Part shown: piece after piece, positions 27,290 through 35,119 of the stretch | How positions within the stretch are numbered: position 1 is the first letter of the stretch | Layout of the letters: every line of letters begins with the position of its first letter | Origin: an uncultured Brevibacillus sp. | GTDB lineage: Bacteria; Bacillota; Bacilli; Brevibacillales; Brevibacillaceae | NCBI RefSeq assembly: GCF_947502445.1 | Contig: NZ_CANMZW010000009.1 | Location: 119,335-183,334 of the forward strand | DNA: 64,000 nucleotides | Direction: 5' to 3' | Translations under genes and position numbers: made by a program | The notes under the pieces: model-generated | The model's input: the letters and a program-made list of their open reading frames with translations, nothing else | The model's database searches: none | What the model was told of the DNA's origin: nothing

Positions 27290-28093
27290 ATGGAAAAGTC
27301 TACCTTGATAGGTATAGTACTAGGTATTATTGCAGTAGTCGTCGGGATGATTTTGAAGCACGCCAGTCCCAGCGCACTGCTGAATCCAGCAGCGTTCATG
27401 ATTATCATCGTAGGTACGGTTGCCGCAGTTTTAAACGCATTTCCTATGTCTGAACTAAAAAGGGTCCCTGCCCTTTTCAAGGTTCTTTTTAAAGAGGAAA
27501 AACTCCCTGCCAAAAAGGAACTGATTGGTCAGTTTATGAACTGGGCGTCGATTGCCCGTCGTGAAGGCTTGCTGGCTTTGGAAAACACCTCTGATGAAAT
27601 CGAAGATCCATTCCTCAGAAACGGGATGAAGATGATCATCGATGGTGGGGAACCAGATTTCGTACGCGATGTTTTGAATGAAGAGATTCATGCGATTGAA
27701 GAGCGTCATCAGGCAGGAGCACTCATTTTTAGCCAAGCTGGTAGCTATGCACCGACACTCGGGGTATTGGGTGCGGTAGTTGGTTTGATCGCTGCTCTGG
27801 GTAATCTGAGCGACATTGATGCGCTCGGGGTATCGATTGCGGCGGCGTTCGTTGCGACCCTGCTCGGTATTTTTACGGGATATGTTCTGTGGCATCCATT
27901 CTCGACCAAACTGAAGCGTAAGTCCAAACAAGAAATTGAAATCAAGAAAATCATGGTGGAAGGACTTTTGTCTATCCAAGCAGGGGTATCCCCAGCAGCT
28001 ATTGAGCAAAAGCTCGTCGTCTACATTCCATTCCAAGAGCGTGCTGATTTGAAGGAAGAGAAGAAGGAGGAAGGAGCGGCGGTAAATGGCTAA
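27290..28093 (+). CDS. motA: Flagellar motor stator protein MotA
   Basis: A 267-residue stator subunit with four membrane helices. The MotA signature SYAPTLGVLGAVVGLI lies in helix 3, and ALGVSIAAAFVATLLG in helix 4. The long cytoplasmic loop carries charged residues that meet the rotor protein FliG. GGGAGTG precedes ATG 27290; the in-frame ATG at 27269 is less likely. It overlaps motB by eight bases. A weak sigma-D-like element (ACCGAAAC at 27239) lies upstream. Confidence 0.93.
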   Translation: MEKSTLIGIVLGIIAVVVGMILKHASPSALLNPAAFMIIIVGTVAAVLNAFPMSELKRVPALFKVLFKEEKLPAKKELIGQFMNWASIARREGLLALENTSDEIEDPFLRNGMKMIIDGGEPDFVRDVLNEEIHAIEERHQAGALIFSQAGSYAPTLGVLGAVVGLIAALGNLSDIDALGVSIAAAFVATLLGIFTGYVLWHPFSTKLKRKSKQEIEIKKIMVEGLLSIQAGVSPAAIEQKLVVYIPFQERADLKEEKKEEGAAVNG

Positions 28094-28907
28094 GCGACCA
28101 AAAAGACATGCTCAACACGAAGAGCATATGGATGAGTCCTGGCTGATTCCCTACGCTGATTTAATGACTCTCCTGCTCGCTTTGTTCATCGTTTTGTTTG
28201 CATCCAGTGAGATGGATGCGAAAAAGTTCGATCAAATGGTTCGCTCCTTTAACGTTGCCTTAAATGGTGGTGTGGGTGTGCTCAACCAACCAAGCCCAGT
28301 ACCACTTGACCCGCTCATGGCGCAGCAAACAATACATAAAGGTGGACAAGAAGCAGAACGTGCGAAGTCCGAGGAAGAGAAAAAGCTGGAAGAGGCAGTC
28401 CGCAAAGAGACGGAAGATCTGAAAAAACTGCAGACCCAGCTAGAAGGATACATCCAGCAGAACAAGCTGCAGGACAAGCTGCAAACGAAGCTGACAGAAG
28501 AGGGACTGCTCATCACGATTTTGGACAATGCCTTGTTTGACTCGGGTAGTGCGGTTCTCAAGCCGGAAGCGAGAAAGCTGGCAGCGGAGATGGCGGCCAT
28601 GCTCGTACCGCATCCGAAAAAGGTCACAGTGACCGGACATACGGATAATGTTCCGATCCATCGACCTGAGTTTCCTTCTAACTGGGATTTGAGTGCCAAG
28701 CGTTCAGTCAATTTCCTGAAGGTACTGCTCGAAAATCGTAACTTGGACCCAACCAAGTTTAGTGCGACAGGGATGGGAGAATACCATCCGGTAGCTCCTA
28801 ATACTTCAACAGAGGGAAGAGCCAAAAACAGACGGGTAGAGGTTGCGATTTTACGTGACCTGGCATCGCCTCCGAAAAACAGTATGGCTCCAGTTTCGTC
28901 CCAATAA
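28086..28907 (+). CDS. motB: Flagellar motor stator protein MotB
   Basis: A 273-residue protein with one N-terminal helix, a plug/linker region rich in Glu/Lys, and a C-terminal OmpA-like peptidoglycan-binding domain (VTGHTDNVPI, LSAKRSVNFL, NRRVEVAI). The ion-carrying Asp is in PYADLMTLLLALFIVLFA, a pattern closer to proton-type MotB than to sodium-type MotS. It is translated from ATG 28086, overlapping motA by eight bases. With MotA it forms the stator that powers flagellar rotation. Confidence 0.93.
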   Translation: MAKRPKRHAQHEEHMDESWLIPYADLMTLLLALFIVLFASSEMDAKKFDQMVRSFNVALNGGVGVLNQPSPVPLDPLMAQQTIHKGGQEAERAKSEEEKKLEEAVRKETEDLKKLQTQLEGYIQQNKLQDKLQTKLTEEGLLITILDNALFDSGSAVLKPEARKLAAEMAAMLVPHPKKVTVTGHTDNVPIHRPEFPSNWDLSAKRSVNFLKVLLENRNLDPTKFSATGMGEYHPVAPNTSTEGRAKNRRVEVAILRDLASPPKNSMAPVSSQ

Positions 28908-28952
28908 TAACGAAAAGAGGGGTAGCTTATTGCTATCCCTCTTTTCGTTATT
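28908..28952. terminator. Bidirectional terminator between motB and the VTT gene
   Basis: TAACGAAAAGAGGGGTAGC and GCTATCCCTCTTTTCGTTA form a 19-bp stem with one wobble around TTATT. It ends both convergent transcripts. Confidence 0.9.
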
Positions 28953-29556
28953 TGGAGGAGTCATCGCTCGTTTGCTTGCTCAAAGCAAGTAACTCCCGTC
29001 TTTTGTTCCAGCGCTTCTTTATCCATAATCCAATCAGCAAGATCGGAATCATGATCAGGAAGACGTACAGAGAAGCATTGTTTACCATATTTTCTGCCAT
29101 GCGGCCGTAAAAGTAGAACAGAAATCCGACCAAGTAAAATTTAACCGCCCGTCCAATTGCAGCATATCCAATCAGCTTCCACAAAGGAAATTTCAAGCAG
29201 CCCGACATGATGGTGAAAACTTTAAAAGGGATGGGGGTAAAGGCACCAATGAATACCGCCATCTCGCCTCTTTTTTGAAACATCACAGTTGCCGAATCAA
29301 TCCATTCTTTTTTGAGAATTTTGTACAGTACGGAGTGGCCCAGCCCTTTTCCGAGGAAGTAGCCAACGGGAGTACCCAGCAGGCAGGCGATATATCCAGC
29401 GGTGGCAATCCATAATGCCTGTGACGGGTCAATCATACTTAGTGAAACCTGAAGAAAGAAAACCGGTATGGGGAAGATGACCGCGTCAGCAAATGAATGG
29501 ATGACGACTCCCCAAATGCCATACTCCATTAAAAAATCCAAAGTGTTCTGAACCAT
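28948..29556 (-). CDS. VTT-domain (DedA/YqaA-type) membrane protein
   Basis: A 202-residue integral membrane protein with the VTT/SNARE-associated signature: GYFLGKGLGHSVLYK, then FTPIPFKVFTIMSG and YAAIGRAVKFYLVG. It resembles YqaA more than classical DedA. DedA-superfamily members act in lipid scrambling or flipping of undecaprenyl phosphate and phospholipids; for this branch the role is not established. The start ATG 29556 follows AAAGGAG. Confidence 0.82.
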   Translation of the reverse strand: MVQNTLDFLMEYGIWGVVIHSFADAVIFPIPVFFLQVSLSMIDPSQALWIATAGYIACLLGTPVGYFLGKGLGHSVLYKILKKEWIDSATVMFQKRGEMAVFIGAFTPIPFKVFTIMSGCLKFPLWKLIGYAAIGRAVKFYLVGFLFYFYGRMAENMVNNASLYVFLIMIPILLIGLWIKKRWNKRRELLALSKQTSDDSSK

Positions 29557-29754
29557 CTATTTCTCCTTTTTCCATCTATCAATTCCAGCTCACCCGACTG
29601 CTCCAAATCGGCTGGCGTGGTGAGAGTGGCACATTTATGCCCAGTTTGGCACCCGCTTGTTCAAAAACAGTAATCCGTAAATATTGTACCAGTATCTGAA
29701 AGAACAATGTAAACATGTTTCTTATTCTTTACCACATCTTTCACATCCGCATCA

Positions 29755-29805
29755 TTTTGGGAAGACCACTTTTTCCATTATGAAAAAGGAATGGCTTTCC
29801 CAAAA
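29755..29805. repeat. Long imperfect hairpin in intergenic DNA
   Basis: TTTTGGGAA...CTTTTTC and GAAAAAG...TTCCCAAAA pair in two blocks separated by internal bulges, around CATTAT. The rest of the 270-bp gap between the VTT and hxlR genes holds no gene that I can support. Confidence 0.5.
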
Positions 29806-29827
29806 CGATCCATCGGCGGATTTTTTA

Positions 29828-30214
29828 TTAGACCTGAGACGGAGGTGTTCCGATTTCCAGCTTTAACTCCTCCATACGCTTTTCGCCCCATTCGTACATC
29901 ATTTCAATAATGGGCAAAAGGCTCATGCCCAGCTTGGTCATAGAGTATTCTACTCGTGGCGGCACCTCAGGGAATACTTCCCGATGCACGATCCCGTCCT
30001 CCATCAGCTCTTTTAGCTGACTGGTCAGCATTTTATGTGTGATCTTGGGGAAGAGACGCTGAAGCTCACTGAATCGGTGAGGACCTTCTACGCCCAAATG
30101 CCAGAGGATCACGACTTTCCATTTTCCACTAAAGATAGACAACGTCAATTCCTTGGAGCAAGTAAAGTCTCCGTTCCTGATTTTTTCTAGTGTTTCTTTT
30201 CGTAAATCAGACAT
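29828..30214 (-). CDS. HxlR-family transcriptional regulator
   Basis: A 128-residue winged-helix protein with the HxlR pattern: CSKELTLSIFSGKWKVVILWHL, HRFSELQRLFPKITHKMLTSQLKEL, REVFPEVPPRVEYSMTKLG. The single N-terminal Cys19 is near the position of the redox-sensing Cys in YodB/HypR-type members, so thiol stress sensing is plausible. It is divergent from a DJ-1/PfpI gene, 148 bp away, which is its likely target. AGGAGAAACG precedes ATG 30214. Confidence 0.9.
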   Translation of the reverse strand: MSDLRKETLEKIRNGDFTCSKELTLSIFSGKWKVVILWHLGVEGPHRFSELQRLFPKITHKMLTSQLKELMEDGIVHREVFPEVPPRVEYSMTKLGMSLLPIIEMMYEWGEKRMEELKLEIGTPPSQV

Positions 30215-30362
30215 TCGTTTCTCCTCGCATTTCAGCCGTTACTTCAATAGTACCTTTTTTGTAACCTCCGCACAAAAAAGTGCATTCTTATGTTGCTCGC
30301 TGCTGCCTCCTATAATAAATCGTGTGGAAAGAATTCTTTTATTTTAAAGGAGTGTCGCAGAA

Positions 30363-30923
30363 ATGTCGAAAAAAGTACTGATCGTAACAGGCGATGCCGT
30401 AGAAGCTTTGGAAGCCTACTATCCATATTATCGGTGTCTGGAGGAAGGATTTGAGGCTGTAATTGCTTCTCCAACAGATACCAAGGTGTTGCATACCGTT
30501 GTCCATGATTTTGAAGACTGGCAGACCTTCACAGAAAAAAGAGGCTATCAGCTAGAAGCCCATGCATCCTTTGAACAGATCGATCCAGAACAGTACGATG
30601 CTCTGATTATTCCGGGCGGACGTGCTCCTGAACACATTCGACTGCACAAAGATTTTGCAAGGATCGCCAGTCACTTTTTTCAAAAGGACAAGCCTATCAT
30701 GATCCTTTGCCATGCGAGTGTAGCACTTACCGTTATTGCAGACGAGATCAAGGGGCGCGAAATGACTGCCTACTTCGCATGTCGGCCAGAGGTAGAAGCA
30801 GCAGGTGCAAAGTATATCGAGACGCGCTTCCATGTAGATCGCAATCTGATTTCCGGTCACGCGTGGAACGACCTGCCGTCCTTGATGAAAGAGTTTGTAA
30901 AGCAGGTAAACGAGCTAGCATAG
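30363..30923 (+). CDS. DJ-1/PfpI family protein
   Basis: A 186-residue class I glutamine amidotransferase-like protein. The nucleophile-elbow Cys116 is in IMILCHASVALT, and DALIIPGGRAPEHIR precedes it as in PfpI/DJ-1 proteins. Members include glyoxalases and deglycase or protease-like stress proteins. The activity here is unknown. It starts at ATG 30363 after AAAGGAG and is divergent from the HxlR regulator, a common arrangement for electrophile-stress genes. Confidence 0.87.
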   Translation: MSKKVLIVTGDAVEALEAYYPYYRCLEEGFEAVIASPTDTKVLHTVVHDFEDWQTFTEKRGYQLEAHASFEQIDPEQYDALIIPGGRAPEHIRLHKDFARIASHFFQKDKPIMILCHASVALTVIADEIKGREMTAYFACRPEVEAAGAKYIETRFHVDRNLISGHAWNDLPSLMKEFVKQVNELA

Positions 30924-30952
30924 GTTAAAAACATATAGATCCCAGTGTGAAG

Positions 30953-30996
30953 GCAGTAGTCCAGAGCTTGAAAAAGTTCAGGGCTGCTGCTTTTTG
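30953..30996 (+). terminator. Intrinsic terminator after the DJ-1 gene
   Basis: GCAGTAGTCC at 30953-30962 pairs with GGGCTGCTGC at 30981-30990, with wobbles, followed by TTTTT. Confidence 0.75.
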
Positions 30997-31038
30997 CTAT
31001 AATAGAAATTATTTTCGAAATATTCATGGAGGTTACTG

Positions 31039-31464
31039 ATGACAACCAAAAAGTATACCATTTCCGATTTGCTTGACGTTGCCAGAAAAGGAGACGTTCC
31101 CCCGCCATGTGATTCCACGCTCCAGGTGTATGCTGACTATGCCGAGGACGGTGTAGCCAAAGGGCGGTGGGAGGTCGCCCCTTTGTTTATTAACGGGAAC
31201 GGAGTAGCCATGGGCGGTTTTTTATCCGCAGCAGCCGATATTATGATGGCATATGCGATCGCCTCATTATTGAATGATCAACAAAGCTTTGCATCTATCA
31301 ATTTGCAAACGACTTTCCATCGGCCTGTTTTTGAGGGCGTAGTGGAGATCGAAGCCAAAGTAGAGCGATTGGGCAAATCCGTAGCGTACCTGGTAGCAGA
31401 GCTTACCCAAGACGGTAAAAAGGTTGCCTCTAGCGTGTCATCTGTGATGATCATGAATGGATAG
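31039..31464 (+). CDS. PaaI-type hotdog-fold thioesterase
   Basis: A 141-residue single hotdog domain. The core helix and catalytic region read NGVAMGGFLSAAADIMMAYAIA, followed by INLQTTFHRPVFEGVVEIEAKV as in the PaaI/4HBT family. Such enzymes hydrolyse acyl-CoA thioesters; the chain specificity cannot be judged. GGAGG lies six bases before ATG 31039. It is followed by a hydrolase gene 114 bp downstream. Confidence 0.82.
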   Translation: MTTKKYTISDLLDVARKGDVPPPCDSTLQVYADYAEDGVAKGRWEVAPLFINGNGVAMGGFLSAAADIMMAYAIASLLNDQQSFASINLQTTFHRPVFEGVVEIEAKVERLGKSVAYLVAELTQDGKKVASSVSSVMIMNG

Positions 31465-31578
31465 CGATCTGGTGGTTTATGACGTTCATATCCTTGACAA
31501 TTCAACCTTAAAAAGAGATAATGAACGCAATAACTTAGTAAACTACTCGGAATACTAAAAAATAAAGAGGTGAGCTTT

Positions 31579-32388
31579 TTGGAACGGACCATTCATATTC
31601 CAAGCGGTGATATTTCGTTAGCAGCTACGTGGCACGAGCCTGATATTTTAATAGGGAACAAGAACGTGAAGTCACCTCTGGTGATCATCTGCCACGGCTT
31701 TATTGGCAGCCGTATCGGAGTGAACCGTTTGTTTGTGAAATCCGCCAGAGAGCTCGCCTCTAAAGGCTTTGCTGTATTGCGCTTTGATTACGGCGGCTGC
31801 GGCGAAAGCGATGGAGACTATGGCGCAGGCGGGTTTGATGTGCTGCTGAAACAAACTCGTGATGTTCTTGATTACGCTTTTGCTCAGGAGCAAATCGACC
31901 ACGAGCGTGTGAGTCTCTTAGGGCACAGTCTGGGTGGAGCCGTCGCCGTATTGACAGCGAGCCAGGATAGACGCATTCATTCTCTCGTTACTTGGGCGGC
32001 GGTTGCGCGTCCTTATGACGATATCGTGCGGATCGTGGGTACTCCGGAATATGAGGATGCGCTCTCGACAGGTTATACGGATCACTGCGGTTATTTGTTA
32101 CAGGAACGTTTTTTCCAATCGTTAAAAGGGGCACATCCTTTGCGCCAAGCCAAGCAATTTGAAGGCAATGCATTGCTTTTGCATGGAAACCGGGACGAGG
32201 TACTAGCAGTCGACTCGATGTTCCACTATGAGCATGAGTTGCATTTGCGCAGGAGAGGACGTTGCGAGACAGAGGTTGTGGTTGGGGGAGACCATACGTT
32301 TTCCTCGGCTGATAGCTACAATCGACTGATCGCAAGCACAGTAAGCTGGCTGGGCAGACAGATGGAAGTGGAGAAGTTCGCGGTGTAA
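31579..32388 (+). CDS. Alpha/beta hydrolase
   Basis: A 269-residue alpha/beta hydrolase. The oxyanion region VIICHGFIGSRIG, the nucleophile elbow GHSLGGAVAVL, the acid in LLHGNRDEVLAVDS and the His in GGDHTFSSAD form the catalytic set. It belongs to the serine esterase/acyl-transferase-like group with a FDYGGCGES motif. The start is TTG 31579: AGAGGTGA ends five bases before it and covers the GTG at 31570. Confidence 0.86.
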   Translation: MERTIHIPSGDISLAATWHEPDILIGNKNVKSPLVIICHGFIGSRIGVNRLFVKSARELASKGFAVLRFDYGGCGESDGDYGAGGFDVLLKQTRDVLDYAFAQEQIDHERVSLLGHSLGGAVAVLTASQDRRIHSLVTWAAVARPYDDIVRIVGTPEYEDALSTGYTDHCGYLLQERFFQSLKGAHPLRQAKQFEGNALLLHGNRDEVLAVDSMFHYEHELHLRRRGRCETEVVVGGDHTFSSADSYNRLIASTVSWLGRQMEVEKFAV

Positions 32389-32397
32389 TGATGACGG

Positions 32398-32428
32398 GAA
32401 AACGCGGGGTGACGTCCCGCGTTTTCTT
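32398..32428. terminator. Intrinsic terminator between the hydrolase and phosphatase genes
   Basis: GAAAACGCGGG and CCCGCGTTTTC form a perfect 11-bp stem around GTGACGT. It serves both convergent genes. Confidence 0.88.
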
Positions 32429-32445
32429 GTTGTGGACGGATGGTA

Positions 32446-32907
32446 CTATCCTATTTTTGCTTTGATTTCATCAAGCAGCCCCTGGCAGCCAGCATGAACA
32501 AGCTCATAGACGTATTCAAAGCGTCCGGTGTAATAAGGGTCTTCGACATTTTGTTCCGTAGCATCTGGAGCAAAATCGAGTAGGCGGTAGACCTTTTTGC
32601 CTGATGGAGCCATGCGGTTTAGCTCACTCAGATTTTCTTCGTCCATGCAGACGATATAATCGTAATCAGAAAAGTCTTGGCGCTTGATTTGACGAGCGCG
32701 TAGTGTGTCGTGCGAAATCCCCTTTTGCGTCAATACTTTTTGTGTGCCGTTGTGCGGTGGCTCTCCAGCGTGCCAGCCGCCAATCCCGCATGAATCAATC
32801 GAGATTTGATCAGCCAATCCTTCCTTTTCCACGAGGTAACGAAAGACAGCTTCAGCCATAGGTGAGCGACAAATATTCCCCAAACAAACGAACAGTACGT
32901 GTGTCAT
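32446..32907 (-). CDS. Low-molecular-weight protein-tyrosine phosphatase
   Basis: A 153-residue phosphatase. The P-loop CLGNICRS (Cys8, Arg14) is near the N-terminus and the general-acid Asp is in VEDPYYTG near the C-terminus. The family length is about 150 residues, so it is full length. It may act on bacterial tyrosine kinases or in stress resistance, as YwlE/YfkJ do in Bacillus. GAGAGGAG precedes ATG 32907; an upstream in-frame ATG at 32979 is unsupported. Confidence 0.9.
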   Translation of the reverse strand: MTHVLFVCLGNICRSPMAEAVFRYLVEKEGLADQISIDSCGIGGWHAGEPPHNGTQKVLTQKGISHDTLRARQIKRQDFSDYDYIVCMDEENLSELNRMAPSGKKVYRLLDFAPDATEQNVEDPYYTGRFEYVYELVHAGCQGLLDEIKAKIG

Positions 32908-32972
32908 GCGATCTCCTCTCTTCTTACCGTTTATATCAGGCTCTGTATGTAAGGATAACATAGGCATCTTCA

Positions 32973-33001
32973 TTGCCAAAATAATAACCGTTTGCTATAA
33001 T
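32973..33001 (+). promoter_or_regulatory. Sigma-A promoter of the guanidine riboswitch transcript
   Basis: TTGCCA at 32973-32978 and TATAAT at 32996-33001 are separated by 17 bp, with a TG-like extension TTGC before the -10. The aptamer starts about 40 bp downstream. Confidence 0.8.
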
Positions 33002-33042
33002 GGACGTCAGTTACCCCAACGATTAATTGCATACACTTGAGT

Positions 33043-33137
33043 TTTCTAGGGTTCCGCGGATGAGTCTGAATGCCGGTCTGGACCGAGAGAAAACCCACGA
33101 TTGCGGTCGTGTACACGGAGGGATAAAAGCCCGGGAG
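33043..33137 (+). ncRNA. Guanidine-I (ykkC) riboswitch aptamer
   Basis: The conserved ykkC-class blocks are present in order: CTAGGGTTCCG at 33046, GGTCCGAGAG-type sequence (GGACCGAGAG) near 33092, ACACGGAGGGATAAAAG near 33113 and CCCGGGAGA at 33131. The guanidine-I class binds guanidinium and switches on detoxification genes. It lies directly upstream of two SMR exporter genes, the classical context. The 3' part of the aptamer overlaps the left arm of a terminator, which gives an obvious switching mechanism. Confidence 0.92.
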
Positions 33138-33172
33138 AATATCTGTGATGGTATTCCACCCGAGGCTTTTTT
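33125..33172 (+). terminator. Riboswitch-controlled terminator
   Basis: AAAAGCCCGGG at 33125-33135 pairs with CCCGAGGCTTTT at 33159-33170, with one bulged A, then Ts. The left arm is shared with the guanidine aptamer, so ligand binding should prevent termination. Confidence 0.85.
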
Positions 33173-33254
33173 GCATGTGAAAAAGTCACAGCCATCATAA
33201 GCTGCGCTTATCTTTTGGGGAACCATATACAACTAAGGGAGGGAGCTTGTCATC

Positions 33255-33608
33255 ATGGGAAAAAACTGGTTGCTGGTTGTCGTTGCTGCCGTTTTTGAGG
33301 TGATGTGGGTAGCCGGACTGAAACATGCAGATAGCTTTTTGACATGGACGGTAACCGTTATTGCCATCATCATTAGCTTTGGAGTACTGGTCTATTCAGG
33401 GAAAAAACTGCCTACAAGCACGGTCTATGCTGTGTTTGTCGGTTTGGGGACAGCGGGTACTGTGATTAGTGAGATGGCGGTGTTTGGAGAACCATTCAGC
33501 TGGGCCAAGGTTGGGCTGATTGTCCTGCTTTTGGTAGGTATTCTCGGTTTGAAGCTGGTAACACATGAAAGCGCAGAGCCGCAAAGAAAAGAAGGTGATG
33601 TAGCATGA
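33255..33608 (+). CDS. SMR-family guanidinium exporter subunit, 117 aa
   Basis: A four-helix small multidrug resistance protein. The essential Glu in helix 1 is in VVAAVFEVMWVAGLKHA, and the helix-2/3 pattern STVYAVFVGLGTAGTV is of the SugE/Gdx type rather than the EmrE type. The C-terminal tail is longer than that of the partner gene. It is controlled by the guanidine-I riboswitch and overlaps the second SMR gene by four bases. The pair probably forms a heterodimeric proton-coupled guanidinium exporter, like YkkCD. Confidence 0.9.
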   Translation: MGKNWLLVVVAAVFEVMWVAGLKHADSFLTWTVTVIAIIISFGVLVYSGKKLPTSTVYAVFVGLGTAGTVISEMAVFGEPFSWAKVGLIVLLLVGILGLKLVTHESAEPQRKEGDVA

Positions 33609-33919
33609 CATGGGTATCATTAGTATTTGCCGGATTGTTTGAGGTCGTTGGTGTCATGGGGATTACTCAGGTTAATCGCAAGCCTTCTGTGCGTTCTTTT
33701 CTCGTATTGATTGGCGGATTTGCCCTAAGCTTTTTTCTGCTCTCGTTTGCCATGACTGAGATTGCGATGGGGACGGCTTATGCAGTGTGGACGGGGATCG
33801 GAACCGTCGGAAGCGCGCTGGTCGGGATGTTGTTTTACGGGGAGCCAAAAGACAAGCTGCGCATTCTTTGCATTGCACTGGTCATCGTTTCCGTGGCTGG
33901 ACTAAAATTAATTGCCTAA
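33605..33919 (+). CDS. SMR-family guanidinium exporter subunit, 104 aa
   Basis: The second four-helix SMR protein. The helix-1 Glu is in VFAGLFEVVGVMGITQV, and GTAYAVWTGIGTVGSALVGM is typical of Gdx-type exporters. It starts at ATG 33605 within the end of the preceding gene (ATGA overlap), so the two are co-translated. Opposite charge bias of loops could give dual topology as in known paired SMR proteins, but I have not tested this quantitatively. Confidence 0.9.
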   Translation: MTWVSLVFAGLFEVVGVMGITQVNRKPSVRSFLVLIGGFALSFFLLSFAMTEIAMGTAYAVWTGIGTVGSALVGMLFYGEPKDKLRILCIALVIVSVAGLKLIA

Positions 33920-33939
33920 CCTGCTTGTACTTTTGTTTT

Positions 33940-33972
33940 AAGACAGACATTCCCTTATGTCTGTCTTTTTCA
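33940..33972 (+). terminator. Intrinsic terminator after the SMR pair
   Basis: AAGACAGACAT and ATGTCTGTCTT form a perfect 11-bp stem followed by TTTT. Confidence 0.9.
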
Positions 33973-34083
33973 CATCATTTTCCTATTCTGCAAAAAACGA
34001 CATCGAACTTTTCAAGGGCATAGTATAATAAAACGGTCTTGGGATTTTTACATATTTTTCATGCGAGGAGGCCATTTAACTGC

Positions 34084-35061
34084 ATGAGCTCATTTTGGGC
34101 AGCATTGAAAAAAGGAAATACGTCATCGGCTACGGCAGCATTGGGCAATACGGGCTTAGCTATCGTCAAAGGTCTTGCTGCAGCCTATAGCGGAAGCGGG
34201 GCTATGTTCGCCTCGGCTATGCACTCGATTGCGGATGCAGTGAATCAAGGCTTTGTGTTTTTTGGCAGTGTGCTTGCTGAAAAAAAGCCAACGCCGCGAT
34301 TTCCAACTGGATTCGGTCGTGTAATCAACCTGTTTTGCATGATCGCCGTCATCGTGGTGACGATCATGGCGTACGAGACCATCACGGAAGGTATCCATCT
34401 CATAAAAGAGCCAGCTGCATCCAGCCATTTCTGGATCAACTTTATTATTTTGTTCCTGGCGATTGTGGTGGATGGCTATGTATTGGTCAAAGCAATGAAT
34501 GAGATTGTCCACGAGACCCGTGTCGAGGCAAAAGGCTGGGGAGTCATACCCGCTGCATTCCGCAATGTAGGACGGGCCGCACCGCCAACAAGGCTTGTTT
34601 TTTACGAAGATATCGTAGCTACGACAGGGGCGCTCCTCGCTCTTATTGCAGTGATCGTGACTGCGTTCAGCTCCTTTGCCCTGTTGGACGGGATTGCAAC
34701 CATTCTGATTGGCATCTTGATGATCGGCGTGGCTTTCAAGGTAGGCTACGATAACATGGTCGGATTAATCGGGGTTGCTGCGCCAAAGGAAATAGAGGAC
34801 CGAGTCGCGCGCATCATATTTGAGGACCCGGATGTGACGGATATTAACCGCCTGCGTATCGTTCAGGAAGGACGTTTTTACCATGTGGAATGTTACGTAG
34901 AGCTGCGCGAGGGACTGACACTCGCTGTAGCGGATGATATCAAATATCGGGTGCGGGATAGCCTGCTCACGGACCCGGATATCAGCGATGTGACGATGGG
35001 AATTCTTGAGGACAACGGAATCAGTGACTGGAGACGCCCCGAGAATCTCAAAGCGACCTGA
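34084..35061 (+). CDS. Cation diffusion facilitator (CDF) family transporter
   Basis: A 325-residue CDF protein. Helix 2 carries the metal-site pattern SAMHSIADAVNQG, and helix 5 contains EDIVATTGALLAL, giving the His/Asp sets of a metal efflux pump. A cytoplasmic MTP-like C-terminal domain follows (about 235-310). It probably exports zinc, iron or manganese. ATG 34084 is chosen; AGGAGG lies 12 bases upstream, which is longer than usual, and no better start is in frame. Confidence 0.86.
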   Translation: MSSFWAALKKGNTSSATAALGNTGLAIVKGLAAAYSGSGAMFASAMHSIADAVNQGFVFFGSVLAEKKPTPRFPTGFGRVINLFCMIAVIVVTIMAYETITEGIHLIKEPAASSHFWINFIILFLAIVVDGYVLVKAMNEIVHETRVEAKGWGVIPAAFRNVGRAAPPTRLVFYEDIVATTGALLALIAVIVTAFSSFALLDGIATILIGILMIGVAFKVGYDNMVGLIGVAAPKEIEDRVARIIFEDPDVTDINRLRIVQEGRFYHVECYVELREGLTLAVADDIKYRVRDSLLTDPDISDVTMGILEDNGISDWRRPENLKAT

Positions 35062-35072
35062 AACCTGAAATG

Positions 35073-35108
35073 AAAAACACCCCACACCATCATGAGAAAG
35101 GTGTGGGG
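35073..35108 (-). terminator. Intrinsic terminator of the CBS/HlyC gene
   Basis: CCCCACACC at 35080-35088 pairs with GGTGTGGGG at 35100-35108; the A run at 35073-35077 is the U tract on the minus strand. Confidence 0.85.
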
Positions 35109-35119
35109 CATCGTTACAT

